DNA of 64,000 nucleotides from Candidatus Saccharimonadota bacterium (lineage in GTDB: Bacteria > Patescibacteriota > Saccharimonadia > Saccharimonadales > Saccharimonadaceae). Below are positions 14,391 to 24,367 of this stretch, piece after piece (position 1 is the first letter of the stretch; every line of letters starts with the position of its first letter). The notes below the pieces were generated by a model, which was not told the origin of the DNA, searched no databases, and saw nothing but the letters and a program-made list of their open reading frames with translations. Made by a program: the position numbers and the translations under genes. The stretch lies in assembly GCA_017524405.1 (NCBI GenBank), contig JAFWSJ010000002.1:18533-82532 (forward strand), in the 5' to 3' direction.

Positions 14391-15743
14391 ATGGAACAGT
14401 CATTTTTCTTTTATGACCTAGAAACTTCGGGGCTTAGTCCGCGTGTTGACCGCATTATGCAGTTTGCCGGACAGCGCACGAACATGAATCTTGAACCAAT
14501 TGGCGAACCGGTGAATCTGCTCATCAAGCTCGCCGATGATACCCTACCTAGCCCGTACGCCATCATGGTAACCGGCATCACGCCGCAAAGCACGCAGCTC
14601 GATGGCCTAACGGAAGCCGAATTCTGCAAATACGTGCTCGAGGAGATTTTTACGCCCGGGACGATCGCGGTCGGCTATAACTCGGTGCGTTTTGACGACG
14701 AACACATGCGCTACTGCTTCTGGCGCAATTTCCGCGATCCGTACGAATGGCAATGGAAAGACGAGCGCAGCAAGTGGGATTTGCTCGATGTCGTTCGTAT
14801 GACGCGCGCACTCAGGCCGGAAGGCATCGAGTGGCCAGTGACCGATGACGGTAAGGCGACGAACCGCCTTGAACTCATCACTAAAATGAATGGCATCTCG
14901 CACGAGAATGCTCACGACGCACTCGCCGATGTCAATGCATTAATTGACGTAACGCGGCTGATCCGCGATAAGCAGCCTTCGCTTTACGAATATCTCCTAA
15001 AAATGCGCGGCAAGAAGGCCGTTCAACAGCTCGTAAATCTCGAAAAGCCAACGCCGTTTGTTTATAGCTGCGGGCAATATTCGAGCACGCATAATAAAAC
15101 TTCTGTTGCTTATCCAATTGCGCCCGCAAAGAATGGCAACGTACTCGTATTTGACCTGCGCATTAATCTCGACGAATTACTCGCCGAGGAGGAACCGAAA
15201 TTCTTCCCGACTGTAAAGGAGCTAAAATACAACCACTGCCCGGCCGTGGCGCCGCTTGGCGTGCTGAGCCAAGGAGGTGGTTGGGAAAAAATCGGCCTGA
15301 CCGAAGAAGTTATCAAGAAGAACCTCGATTCCCTGCTCGCCCATCCGGACTTCATCGAACGTATGCGCAGCGAAAACGAGGCGAAACCAGAATTTCCAGA
15401 GTCCGCCGACAGCGAAAGCGCGCTATATGACGGCTTTCTCGACACGCAAGACAAGACGAAATGTCTCGCCGTAGCCCGCGCCACCGCAAACCAGCTTGCC
15501 GATTTTCATCCAGATTTCGTCGATTCGCGTTTGCCGGAATTATTGCTTCACTATAAGGCGCGAAACTTCGCTAATTCCCTTTCCGAATCGGAAAGCAAAC
15601 AATGGGAAGAATACCGTGTGGCCCGCATCAAAGCGCACGCCAACGATTACATCCGCGCAATCCAGGAACTCGCCGAAGCCGGCAAAGATCCGTATCTCCT
15701 CGAAGAGTTGCAGCTCTGGTATCAGTCGCTTTTGCCATACTAA
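14391..15743 (+). CDS. sbcB: Exodeoxyribonuclease I
   Basis: A 450-residue 3'-5' single-strand DNA exonuclease of the DEDDh family, close to the 475 residues of the E. coli protein. D9-L-E11 of motif I (FFYDLETSG), the GYNSVRFDDEHMR segment with the second Asp (about 103), and the HDALADVNA motif (His about 173, Asp about 178) are all visible. The middle part corresponds to the SH3-like and helical domains specific to exonuclease I. It acts in mismatch repair and recombination end-processing. It is a single-gene unit ended by a hairpin terminator. Confidence 0.93.
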   Translation: MEQSFFFYDLETSGLSPRVDRIMQFAGQRTNMNLEPIGEPVNLLIKLADDTLPSPYAIMVTGITPQSTQLDGLTEAEFCKYVLEEIFTPGTIAVGYNSVRFDDEHMRYCFWRNFRDPYEWQWKDERSKWDLLDVVRMTRALRPEGIEWPVTDDGKATNRLELITKMNGISHENAHDALADVNALIDVTRLIRDKQPSLYEYLLKMRGKKAVQQLVNLEKPTPFVYSCGQYSSTHNKTSVAYPIAPAKNGNVLVFDLRINLDELLAEEEPKFFPTVKELKYNHCPAVAPLGVLSQGGGWEKIGLTEEVIKKNLDSLLAHPDFIERMRSENEAKPEFPESADSESALYDGFLDTQDKTKCLAVARATANQLADFHPDFVDSRLPELLLHYKARNFANSLSESESKQWEEYRVARIKAHANDYIRAIQELAEAGKDPYLLEELQLWYQSLLPY

Positions 15744-15745
15744 AC

Positions 15746-15779
15746 AAAATATGCGCCAACCGACTGACGCATATTTTTT
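15746..15779. terminator. Bidirectional terminator between sbcB and the LRR gene
   Basis: AAAATATGCG and CGCATATTTT flank a 12-nt partly paired loop, with A and T runs on both sides. Confidence 0.8.
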
Positions 15780-15791
15780 ATTCGCTTTTAG

Positions 15792-18700
15792 CTAGCTGCG
15801 CTTGCGGTGAATGACGGCGAATACGGCTCCGGCGGTAATGCTGCCAGTAAGAATGGCAACATACTTCACGATCTCATCGAGTGTCTTTGGCGTGTCTGGT
15901 TGCGGTTCTGGTTGTGGGGTTGGGGTCGGTTCTGGCTGCGGTTCCGGTTCTGGTTCTGGGTCCGGCGTTGGATCTGGGGTTGGATCTGGTTCGCGTTCGC
16001 GCTCAGCATCACGTGGGTCGACGTTAGTGTTAGCGAGGTAAGTAGTGTATTTGTCTGTATGCTTAAGATCGACCGTGAGAACTGCTGGATCATCAGTTGC
16101 TGGGCGAATAAGATATGCGAGATTTGCGAAGTTCTGGTTCGTAAGGTCTAGTTCGTCCATTGGGACTGGAGTATCCCAGATTGTACCAAAGGCTTCGTTC
16201 TCAGCAATAGTCTCGGCCATATGCTCGAAGTTGAGGCCCTTGCCAGCACGGGCATAGGCATTGCCATCGAATTCTTGCCAGCTATCGGATTCGAGGATGA
16301 TGCCATCGCGGCGCATTGCGTAGACGACGAGATCAGATTTATCGAAATCGGTATCGTCTTCTTGGAGAAGGACGGTTGGATGGTTGCTCGTCAGATAGAG
16401 CACCTCGTCGAGTGGGTAGAACTTGCCGGCGAAGTCTGCGCGTTGTTCGCTTGCGGCATAGTCTTCAGTCTTTGCCGTAGAGTAGGCATAGATGTCTGTC
16501 GTCTCTGGAATGGTTGGACCGACGACGACTGGGATTGGACCACGAGTTGGTGGAGTGTAGCCATCAAGGCTCTGGTCCTGGATGATGGTATCGCCCCAGA
16601 TGAAGATACGCTTCAGATTGTTGTCGCGAGCAAATGCTGCGTTCTTAATGTCTGTAATCTTGTAGTCTACCCGAGCTTCTTCAAGGAGCTCGTCGTTGTA
16701 GAAGGTGTACTCTGGGATGGTGGCGCCGCTGAAGTTACGAGGGACGGTGACCTTCTTGAGCTTTGACATGTTAGCGAAGGAGTGGCCTGGGGTGGCATCG
16801 AACTTCGCTGCTGTGAGGTCGAACTTAGTCGAGGAATCGCCGAGCTCGGTGAAGCCGGTGCCGGAGAAGGCATTGGAGCCCACTGTGATCGTTTCGTTCT
16901 TTATCGATGGGGAGAATTTAATTGTGTCGAGCTTTTCATCGTTCACGAAGGCCTCCTCACCAATCATACGAATAGCAGAGTTGCTACTCATGTCTACGGT
17001 CTTGAGATTCGTACAGCTATCGAAGGCGCCGTAGGAGATGCCCGGGAGATTATTAACGACCGCCTCGTTCATATCCATGTTCCAGAATTCCTGATTCAGA
17101 GGCAAAGCAGGGTCGTTCGCGAGGGCCGGGAGCATACTAGAGTCGATGACGAGTTTATCTAGGCTAGATCCCCAGAGGAACTGATGAACGAGTTGATCGT
17201 CCGTGTCGTCGTAGGTGAGTGCCGGCTTAATAGTGACAGTGCCGTAGTGGACGTCCTGGCTTCCGGCGTTAAAGGCGGATTTACCAATATGCTCAACGGT
17301 TGCCGGGATAGTGAGATCGTCTGCCATATTTGCATCATAGAATGCAGCTTCGTTGATGGATTTGACGCCTTCTGGGAGAACTTCCGTAATCTTGCCGGTT
17401 GCACTTTGGAAGGCAGCACGGTCAATGGTCTTCGTCGTTGCAGGAAGTTCAAATTCGTTCTCGATCACGGCATCATGGAAGGCGCCTTCATTGATGGTCT
17501 TGACGCCATTTGGAAGGATCAACGTCCCAATGTTTGCCTGATTGAAGGCATATGGCTGCTCGGTAATCTTGGTCCAGCTGGTTGCACCCATGTCTACTGT
17601 GCCGAAGCTGAGGCCGGAGAAGATACCGGTAGTACCGTCGAGCTCAGTGACGTTTTTGTCTGTGAAGATGAGGGAGCCGTAGGCAAGGCCAGAGTCGAGC
17701 TGGTCGCCTGTCTCAGTTCTGTAATATGGCCAAGAATCCGTTTCCACTCGGTAGGACATATTTTTGCCGAAGATAGAGAAGAAGGTTTCATACGGCCCGA
17801 GATAGCTTTGCGGAGTGAAGCTGCGATAAAGCTCAATGCCAATCATTACGTGTGCAGGAACTATGCCATTATCTGCATAATTAATTAACGATTGCGGATA
17901 GTATTGATATGTGTCCGGCCTCGTTTCTTCGGTAGCGACGAGCGTTGCAAAGTCTGCATCGATTGTAATATCACGTAGGGTTGGGATATCACTAAATGTG
18001 CCGCTGTGGAGCCACTCGACGGTGCTCGGAATATATACGTCGCGGAGGCTGGTTCTTTGGAAGGCGCTAGAATATACGCGCCTTAGGTTCGGAGCGTTTA
18101 GGTCGGCAGTCAGGTTCTTGTCGCCGTAGAAGGCGTTAGCGCCAATGAATTCTAGGCTCGCTGGAAGCTTGGTGATGATGATTGAGTTATCCGGCGAACA
18201 GCCCTGACCGGTGCACTGGAAAGCGCCGTCACCGATGATTTTTAGCGTATTCGGGAGAATGACCTCTTTTTCGATGGTGTTTTCGGCGAAGGCCATAGTA
18301 CCGATTACCTCAAGGTTGCTTGGTAGGATTAATTCATTAACCTTTGCGTGATGGAAACCGTACGGATGGAACACCTTCCAAGGCGTAGCGCTGAAGTCGA
18401 CCTTTTGGGCGTTCATATAGTTGAAGGTTGCGCCGTTATTAGACGAACCGAAGCTTTGGCCGTTAATGTTGTAGATACCTTCGCCGCTCATAGTGCTCGA
18501 GTAAGAGAAGTTTGGCTCATGAACTGCCTTCTCAGTAAAGGTGATAGTGCCGAATTTGACGACCGTCTCGTTATTGTAGTCGCAGCTTAAGTTCCATTCT
18601 GCACAGCCTGCATCGCTCGGGTTGTAGTTGGAAGTATCGCCAAACGAGCCGTGGAACTCGCTAGAGTAATAGTTGTTCCAACCGCTTAGGGTGTTATCAA

Positions 18701-20897
18701 GTAGGGTCTTTGACCAAATGATCATATTGTCTGGATCGTATACGTCTAGGTCGAACGTGATGTCTCTGAGGCCGAAACAATCATGGAAAACGCCCCAGCC
18801 CATGTACTCAAGACTGTCGTGGAGGTAAACGTTTCTGACGAGAGTTCCGCTAAATGCGCCGTCGCCGAGGAACTTTAGGTTCGGAAGGTCGATGTCGTTT
18901 TCGAGAGTGTACATTTGCTTGAATGCGCCTTGGCCGATAAATTCGAGGGAAGTAGGAAGGTTTACTTCCATCCCTGGGTAAAATGCGGATCCGAACGCAA
19001 GTGTGCCGACGCCCTTTAAGGTGCTGGGTAGGGAGATTTTCTCGATAGGCCTTGCTGCTTTGGCCTCGTAGTTGTCGCATTCGGCGCTGCTTCTGCTGCA
19101 GTTGTTTACGACTCCTGCTGCATAAAATGCGGCGCTACCTGGGTCGCGTTGCGTGTCGATGAAAGCGGAGCCGCCAATATATTCATAACCTTCGCCAACG
19201 GTAATTCTCTTTAAGTTATGCAAGCTATCGAAATAGGCCGGGGCGATAACATTTTTCATTTCGTCTGGTTTGATCCAGCGTTTTTCTGTTTCGATGGCCT
19301 GGTTGTCGCAACCGATCTTGCCATACCAATAGTTGATGTTGCCGTCCGTGTATCCGACGCCGCAGTTGTAGCGAGGATAAACCCTTTCTGAATGATAATT
19401 CTGGTCCTGGTCGTAGTGGAAGGCATAATCTTCCATAGTGACGTGAGTTGCGCTAACTTGTTCGTCAGCGGCATATGGGGCGAGAACGACGACTTCTTCG
19501 ATTGTGCTTTCTGGTTCGTTTTCAGTGCCGTATGTGCTGTAAGCGCCATCAAGCACGATGGCGAGCGCATGGGTAGTGCCACTCGTCATCGTATCGTAGG
19601 CGACGGTGACTTTTTTCATGTGGCCGTTGCCTTTGAATACTTGAGCCTGCAAATAATTGATAGACTTTGGAAGGTATAGCTCGACAATATCGTTGTCTTT
19701 GAAGGCACGATAATCGAGGCGTTCGACGCCAGTGAGGTCTATAGATTCTAGGCGAGATCCTTCGAAAGCGCGGGCCTTAATGCGCTTGATGCCGTGGGCG
19801 CCGAAGTCAAAGCTAGTGAGGTCGGTGCCGGCGAAGGTGTCCTCAACGATAGTGTCGACGCCGTCGCCAAACGTAATGCTTTCGATGTTCTGGCAATCCT
19901 TGAAGATACCGGCGCCAATATTATTCGAATTAATCGTGACGTTTTTGACGTTCGACCCACGGAAAATGAAGCTACCGGCGAACTTTTCGTCAACGGTTAC
20001 GCTCGTATTCTCAGCGTTGAGCGTGGTATTTGCGAATGCGTTCCAACCGATGTAGTTGAAGTTGCTAGAAACGAAATTCGTGAGCTTGAGCTTGTAGCCG
20101 GCGAATGCGCCGCCAGAGCGTGCGTTTTGATTGATAACGTCTGGATAATAATAGCTCTCGTATTTAACGAAGCATGGGTATGTGGCATACATGGTCGGGT
20201 TAACCCAGTAAGTGTATTCTCCTAGTGCGTAGCAGCCAGATTTTTGAACGCCTTGTTGCATGGTTGGAGCGTAGGCAATCTGCTCCTCTTCGGACATGTT
20301 GTCCCAGCCAGAAACGATATCTTCGACATTATCTACCCACTTGCCTTCGTGAATGCGGCAATAATAATAGCCGTCGCCCTCGTCATCGAGGTCGCAATAT
20401 GGAATCCAGACTCTTTTATTTAGCGTATCGCCGATAACCATCTCCGGGCCGAATTTGAGTTCGGTTTCGACGTCTGGGTCAATGATTGGCTGGACGCCAA
20501 GGATTTGGATCTTGTTTGTATTCGTCATGTCGAGGACGGTCGTGTTAGCCGTTGCGGTGCGGCGAGCTGGAGAGGGGGAGTAGTTTGCATCCTGTGCGGT
20601 CTGGTCAGCGTCCATGAGGAAGTAGGTGTTGAGGTCAGCTGAAACGCCAGGGATATTGCTCTTCAGCCAATCGAGGGAAGGAACCGTAACGGTCGTTGCG
20701 GTTGGGGTCTTGTCATAGAATTTGATCTGTAAATCATTGCCGGTTAGAACATATTCCCAGCGGGCGTCGCCATTCTCGACGATGCCTGCGGTATCAGCAA
20801 AAACTGAACTACCACCGAATGTGGTGAATAATGCGCTAGCTAGGAACGCACAAAAAGCAACAAAGACCCATTTGTTGCATGTTTTTATTTTGGACAT
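15792..20897 (-). CDS. Giant BspA-like leucine-rich-repeat surface protein 1 (1701 aa)
   Basis: The start is ATG 20897, with GGGAGAGG 3 nt upstream; the in-frame upstream ORF extension lies in the promoter. A signal peptide (about 1-35, ending SSVFAD) is followed by many LRR_5 units. Their recurring pattern is I-x-x-x-A-F-x-x-x-x-I-x-x-x-x-L-P, as in IGEEAFVNDEKLDTI. A Pro/Glu linker of about 30 residues precedes TPKTLD, a hydrophobic segment and the basic tail HRKRS, which resembles a cell-wall sorting signal. BspA-type LRR proteins usually bind host or partner-cell proteins, so adhesion to a host bacterium or mucosa is plausible. The promoter, leader and signal peptide are almost identical to those of the LRR gene at 39004, as is most of the C-terminal third. 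Confidence 0.88.
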   Translation of the reverse strand: MSKIKTCNKWVFVAFCAFLASALFTTFGGSSVFADTAGIVENGDARWEYVLTGNDLQIKFYDKTPTATTVTVPSLDWLKSNIPGVSADLNTYFLMDADQTAQDANYSPSPARRTATANTTVLDMTNTNKIQILGVQPIIDPDVETELKFGPEMVIGDTLNKRVWIPYCDLDDEGDGYYYCRIHEGKWVDNVEDIVSGWDNMSEEEQIAYAPTMQQGVQKSGCYALGEYTYWVNPTMYATYPCFVKYESYYYPDVINQNARSGGAFAGYKLKLTNFVSSNFNYIGWNAFANTTLNAENTSVTVDEKFAGSFIFRGSNVKNVTINSNNIGAGIFKDCQNIESITFGDGVDTIVEDTFAGTDLTSFDFGAHGIKRIKARAFEGSRLESIDLTGVERLDYRAFKDNDIVELYLPKSINYLQAQVFKGNGHMKKVTVAYDTMTSGTTHALAIVLDGAYSTYGTENEPESTIEEVVVLAPYAADEQVSATHVTMEDYAFHYDQDQNYHSERVYPRYNCGVGYTDGNINYWYGKIGCDNQAIETEKRWIKPDEMKNVIAPAYFDSLHNLKRITVGEGYEYIGGSAFIDTQRDPGSAAFYAAGVVNNCSRSSAECDNYEAKAARPIEKISLPSTLKGVGTLAFGSAFYPGMEVNLPTSLEFIGQGAFKQMYTLENDIDLPNLKFLGDGAFSGTLVRNVYLHDSLEYMGWGVFHDCFGLRDITFDLDVYDPDNMIIWSKTLLDNTLSGWNNYYSSEFHGSFGDTSNYNPSDAGCAEWNLSCDYNNETVVKFGTITFTEKAVHEPNFSYSSTMSGEGIYNINGQSFGSSNNGATFNYMNAQKVDFSATPWKVFHPYGFHHAKVNELILPSNLEVIGTMAFAENTIEKEVILPNTLKIIGDGAFQCTGQGCSPDNSIIITKLPASLEFIGANAFYGDKNLTADLNAPNLRRVYSSAFQRTSLRDVYIPSTVEWLHSGTFSDIPTLRDITIDADFATLVATEETRPDTYQYYPQSLINYADNGIVPAHVMIGIELYRSFTPQSYLGPYETFFSIFGKNMSYRVETDSWPYYRTETGDQLDSGLAYGSLIFTDKNVTELDGTTGIFSGLSFGTVDMGATSWTKITEQPYAFNQANIGTLILPNGVKTINEGAFHDAVIENEFELPATTKTIDRAAFQSATGKITEVLPEGVKSINEAAFYDANMADDLTIPATVEHIGKSAFNAGSQDVHYGTVTIKPALTYDDTDDQLVHQFLWGSSLDKLVIDSSMLPALANDPALPLNQEFWNMDMNEAVVNNLPGISYGAFDSCTNLKTVDMSSNSAIRMIGEEAFVNDEKLDTIKFSPSIKNETITVGSNAFSGTGFTELGDSSTKFDLTAAKFDATPGHSFANMSKLKKVTVPRNFSGATIPEYTFYNDELLEEARVDYKITDIKNAAFARDNNLKRIFIWGDTIIQDQSLDGYTPPTRGPIPVVVGPTIPETTDIYAYSTAKTEDYAASEQRADFAGKFYPLDEVLYLTSNHPTVLLQEDDTDFDKSDLVVYAMRRDGIILESDSWQEFDGNAYARAGKGLNFEHMAETIAENEAFGTIWDTPVPMDELDLTNQNFANLAYLIRPATDDPAVLTVDLKHTDKYTTYLANTNVDPRDAEREREPDPTPDPTPDPEPEPEPQPEPTPTPQPEPQPDTPKTLDEIVKYVAILTGSITAGAVFAVIHRKRS

Positions 20898-20931
20898 GAC
20901 CTCTCCCGTTTGTATTTTGACCCTTTTCCCT

Positions 20932-20960
20932 AGTAAAGCATAAGCATTTCGAAATTGCAA
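20932..20960 (-). promoter_or_regulatory. Promoter of LRR protein 1
   Basis: On the minus strand: TTGCAA, a 17-nt spacer ending GCTTATGC, then TTTACT. The same arrangement lies before the other two LRR genes. Confidence 0.7.
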
Positions 20961-20972
20961 GTTTTTTGCATG

Positions 20973-21001
20973 AAAAAGGCCGACATTTCTGTCGACCTTT
21001 T
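20973..21001. terminator. Terminator of the 21005-21619 gene
   Basis: AAAAAGGcCGACA and TGTCGaCCTTTTT pair over TTTC, with T-tracts usable on both strands. It begins 4 nt past the stop at 21005 and overlaps the upstream flank of the LRR 1 promoter. Confidence 0.9.
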
Positions 21002-21004
21002 CAA

Positions 21005-21619
21005 TCACCTTTTCTCCGTGCGCATACGCATGGAGTGACGCAGTTTTACCTGCATCTTGTCTACGCCCCTAACAATCGATGACGCTACAAAGTGAAATAC
21101 AGATACGACGCCACGACGGCTATAAGCCTTGACGACGAATCCATTTTCTTTGCAACGCTCTTGAATTGTCAGAGTTGTTGACCAAGTGCCGAGCCACATA
21201 AGCCCGACCATTAACAATACCGTGGCCACTATAACAATAGCAACGGCCACTACGGCCCATCCATGTGACGCTGCGTCATTCTTGCCGAGATATAAACCTC
21301 GAATAGCAGCGTAAATGGCGCGGAAGTAGCGATCCGCAAAAGCCTTTCCGAACATCGTTGTGGTAATAGCTATATAGATACAGCTAAAAAACGCGTTTGG
21401 AGTATAGATCGCGAATTTGCTATTAGTCGGCAAGTCTGTCTCATAATAGCCTGATTCCCCGAGAAAATACTTCGCTACATACGAGCGTATGTAGGGCAGT
21501 CTTGTCTCCTTCTTTGTCGGCATCAATCTGGTGCCGAAGGTCCCGATGAACGATGCTCCTAACAGAAACACCGCCCAAATTGCGAATAATACAGTTTTGT
21601 TGTCAACAACAATAGTCAT
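21005..21619 (-). CDS. Hypothetical integral membrane protein, 204 aa
   Basis: Function not recognised. ATG 21619 is preferred over an upstream GTG at 21628 because GGGGG lies 8 nt before it. At least three hydrophobic segments are visible: about 7-25, about 70-90 and a long one at about 117-145. A basic C-terminus ends RMRTEKR. There are no obvious catalytic motifs. It is encoded alone between the LRR gene and the 630-residue surface protein, all on the minus strand, and is closed by a strong terminator. Confidence 0.65.
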   Translation of the reverse strand: MTIVVDNKTVLFAIWAVFLLGASFIGTFGTRLMPTKKETRLPYIRSYVAKYFLGESGYYETDLPTNSKFAIYTPNAFFSCIYIAITTTMFGKAFADRYFRAIYAAIRGLYLGKNDAASHGWAVVAVAIVIVATVLLMVGLMWLGTWSTTLTIQERCKENGFVVKAYSRRGVVSVFHFVASSIVRGVDKMQVKLRHSMRMRTEKR

Positions 21620-21738
21620 TGCAGACACCCCCTTTATTGGTGATTTTTAGGATCGTGGAAGTGCCTAAAAGGCACTCACAAGTTCATTATATCACAAAAG
21701 CACAAAAAAGTCAATAGAGCTTACGGTTTTCTCCCCTG

Positions 21739-23631
21739 TTATCGGATAATATATGGGTTGATTTTTTGGCCCGTGCCGGAGACGACCTCGGCGCCCGCCT
21801 TTAGGGTAACCACCGGGCGAACTGCCCCTAGAGTCATCATGCCATTTCCGCCCCAAATCCAAGTCGTCCAGCCGAAGCCCTGCATCTTGTTGTCGCCACC
21901 TTGGGTATCGAGCGACATTGCCCAAGAGAACTGGCCAGTATAGAGGTAATTACGGTCGCTTTCCTCTTCCCAGCCGATACCTGCTAAAGTGAGTTCGTCG
22001 CCGGTGACGAGGCCGACTTTGTGGGTGAGCTTGGCGTTGCCGTTGACAGTATCCTCTTTCGTGAAGGCATCGTTTTTGTTCGGGCAGTCGAGGCGGAGGC
22101 CGTCTTTGCTACCGGTCTCCGAGACGTCGACCGCGATGCGACCATACGCGCCAGTGAGGTTATAATAGACGCCCCTAGTGAAGACATGATCTGTATTGAA
22201 GACGCCAATGTCGGTAGTCTTTCCCTTCAGGAAGCCGGCATAATAGCTGCGGTCATTGCAATAAACCGCGTCGTCGAGCTCGTCGTCGTCGAGGCCTTTG
22301 GCTTCGAACCAGGCGTCAATAGTGGATTTGATGACCGAATCGTTGGTGTTAGTATCCATCGCCGCCTTCATTTGCTCGAAATTAGTTCCACCGGTGAGGG
22401 CGAAAGCGTATTTTTCTGGCCCGTTGACATAGTCGAGATAGTAAACTGTGGAGCAAGTTGCACTGCTCGAGAGACAAGTATAGTGGTGGTCCTGAGCGAT
22501 GGAGCTAAGCTGCGAGTTCCAATCCGTGAGCGTGAGTGTATTTGTCAGAGTATAGTTGCCAGAATCATAGGAGACATCATTGCCAAAAACATATCCATTG
22601 ACGGCCGGCTCAACACGTTCGGCGACGTAGCGCGTGCCGTACATATAACCGCCATCCGCAGGCGAATTTTGGTTGTTATTAAATCTAAAAGTATTGGCGC
22701 CATTCAGCGAAATCTGCGCGGCGGTGCCGGTGGCGAGACATTGCTGTTTGCCGTCAACTGTGGTTGGCTCGCCGTTATAAATAATCTTTGTGCCGCCAGT
22801 ATAGGTGGTGCGGACAATCTTCCAGCAGAGGCCGCTCCAAATGACATTATTATTGTCGATTTGGCCGCGATAATAATAGATCGTCTGGCCTTTTTCAGTC
22901 ATGCGGTTAATGCCATTGCCGTTCTTTAGATAAAGATTGTCAGAATCAATGGCTGGACGGCGGAAGTCGATGTCGTAGTCTGGGTTGACCTGGTCCTCGA
23001 CGTCGCCGGCGATGGTCTCTTTCCATTCGTCCGTAGCGTCGGCCTGGATGGTCTCGGCCGTAATCTTTAGGTGGTATTTCGCGCCCTCATATTCGTCGGC
23101 CGGTTTTTCACAAACCGTACCTGCGGCAGTCGTGCGGCAGACGTTGACTTTGCCAAAGTTCGCATCGCAGCTAAGCTTCACTGATTTGAAGAGCGAACTA
23201 GTAGTCACGCCAGGAGCCAGCGAAGTCTTGTAGTAATAATATCCGTCTTCCTTTAGCTCCCAATCGTCTTCGTTCTGGAAGATAATGGTCGCGAGGCGTA
23301 CACCGTCTTTTTCGAGCGGTAGCGTAGTTGTATCGGCGCGATTTCGCCAGTATTCATCATACTTGAGGCGCACTACAATATCAGAGTCTCCTTCGTTTTT
23401 GACCGTAAACAGCTTTTCGGTTTCGTCGCATGGTTTCCAATCATCTGGACTAATGAATTCTTCGGCCGAAACCACGCGATACTTCGCCATCGTAAAGGTA
23501 TTGGCAAGATGTGCGTCATTCGCATTGTAAGCGACCGTAAAGCAAATCGCCGCCGCAGCTAATAATAGCCCGACGACGAGAAGTGGTTTTTTATTGATTT
23601 GCTTTTTATTGCTGAGCACGGAGAGAGCCAC
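21739..23631 (-). CDS. Surface protein, 630 aa, member of the three-gene paralogous family
   Basis: It has the same layout as the proteins at 9121-10923 and 29234-31108: an N-terminal hydrophobic anchor or signal (about 16-35), a TasA-like module ending in IVVRLKYDEYW, the central LCWKIVRTTYTGGTK, and a C-terminal VSGTGQKINPYIIR. It shares more with the 29234 paralogue (ADEYEGAKYHLKITAETIQ) than with the third. It overlaps the upstream FKBP gene by 26 nt. The start is a GTG at 23631, or possibly a GTG at 23619 after a GGGTGG stretch; no strong ribosome binding site decides between them. Coupling to a membrane FKBP suggests the isomerase helps fold it outside the cell. Confidence 0.72.
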   Translation of the reverse strand: MALSVLSNKKQINKKPLLVVGLLLAAAAICFTVAYNANDAHLANTFTMAKYRVVSAEEFISPDDWKPCDETEKLFTVKNEGDSDIVVRLKYDEYWRNRADTTTLPLEKDGVRLATIIFQNEDDWELKEDGYYYYKTSLAPGVTTSSLFKSVKLSCDANFGKVNVCRTTAAGTVCEKPADEYEGAKYHLKITAETIQADATDEWKETIAGDVEDQVNPDYDIDFRRPAIDSDNLYLKNGNGINRMTEKGQTIYYYRGQIDNNNVIWSGLCWKIVRTTYTGGTKIIYNGEPTTVDGKQQCLATGTAAQISLNGANTFRFNNNQNSPADGGYMYGTRYVAERVEPAVNGYVFGNDVSYDSGNYTLTNTLTLTDWNSQLSSIAQDHHYTCLSSSATCSTVYYLDYVNGPEKYAFALTGGTNFEQMKAAMDTNTNDSVIKSTIDAWFEAKGLDDDELDDAVYCNDRSYYAGFLKGKTTDIGVFNTDHVFTRGVYYNLTGAYGRIAVDVSETGSKDGLRLDCPNKNDAFTKEDTVNGNAKLTHKVGLVTGDELTLAGIGWEEESDRNYLYTGQFSWAMSLDTQGGDNKMQGFGWTTWIWGGNGMMTLGAVRPVVTLKAGAEVVSGTGQKINPYIIR

Positions 23632-24343
23632 CCATGAATTCGCTATAGAGCGTTTCGAGCTCGTCGGAAACCTCGAGAGCTTCCGGCTTTTCGACTAGCA
23701 TAACGACAAATTTGAGCGGAGAGTTGGCAGGGATATCATTCTGTTCCTGAGCGCCGTAGCCGAGCACGGATGGGATGGTAATTTCGCGGACACCACCAAT
23801 GTGCATGCCCTCGATACCCTCAATCCAGCCCTGAATCATATTGGACGAACCAATAAGCGGATCATTCAATGCGGTTGGGTCATCCTTGCTATTGTAGGAC
23901 GAGTCGAAAATCTTCTCATCAGATAGCCAGCCAATGTAATAGGCGGCGTAGTTGGTGTCGAGACTCGAGATCTCTTCCTTTTTCTCGTCTGCGTATTCGT
24001 AGGTGATTTCCCTGCCCTCGCCGACAACGATGTCGCGAGTCTCGAGCGAAGTAGCGGCGGCAGCGTTGAAAGCCTTTACCTCAGTGCGATAGCCCTTGAA
24101 CTGCTCAAAATACTGCTCCGAGAGCTTCTTTGCGCGGTCGGACTTGCGGCTCTGATAATCATTATAGAGCTCAGCGAATCTGTTCATGCGGTTATTGACG
24201 TTCGTGGACTGAGTTTCGCTGTTCTCGAAATTTAGCACGATGCCGACATAGAGGGCGAAAGTGCTAGCGAGCATGAAAACTGCAATCGCTGCAATGATGA
24301 TGCGCTGTTTTGGTGACGTTTTTCTATCTTCGTTTACAATCAT
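23606..24343 (-). CDS. Membrane-anchored FKBP-type peptidyl-prolyl isomerase
   Basis: 245 residues: a hydrophobic N-terminal anchor (about 15-36), a helical charged linker (about 40-110) and a C-terminal FKBP domain. The domain holds the family signature IEGIEGMHIGGVREITIPS, LGYGAQ and IPANSPLKFVVMLV. It should catalyse cis-trans isomerisation of prolyl bonds in the extracytoplasmic space. GGAGG lies 4 nt upstream of ATG 24343. It is the first gene of a pair with the paralogous surface protein, a likely client. The FKBP domain has an insertion in its first half (around DSSYNSKDDPTALND). Confidence 0.85.
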   Translation of the reverse strand: MIVNEDRKTSPKQRIIIAAIAVFMLASTFALYVGIVLNFENSETQSTNVNNRMNRFAELYNDYQSRKSDRAKKLSEQYFEQFKGYRTEVKAFNAAAATSLETRDIVVGEGREITYEYADEKKEEISSLDTNYAAYYIGWLSDEKIFDSSYNSKDDPTALNDPLIGSSNMIQGWIEGIEGMHIGGVREITIPSVLGYGAQEQNDIPANSPLKFVVMLVEKPEALEVSDELETLYSEFMGGSLRAQQ

Positions 24344-24367
24344 ATTACCTCCGTTATTGCCACCCTA

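Noticed and set aside
15806..16041. Low-complexity plus-strand frames near the Pro/Glu linker of LRR 1
   Set aside because: Gly/Ser- and Trp-rich translations are reverse readings of the Pro/Glu repeat.
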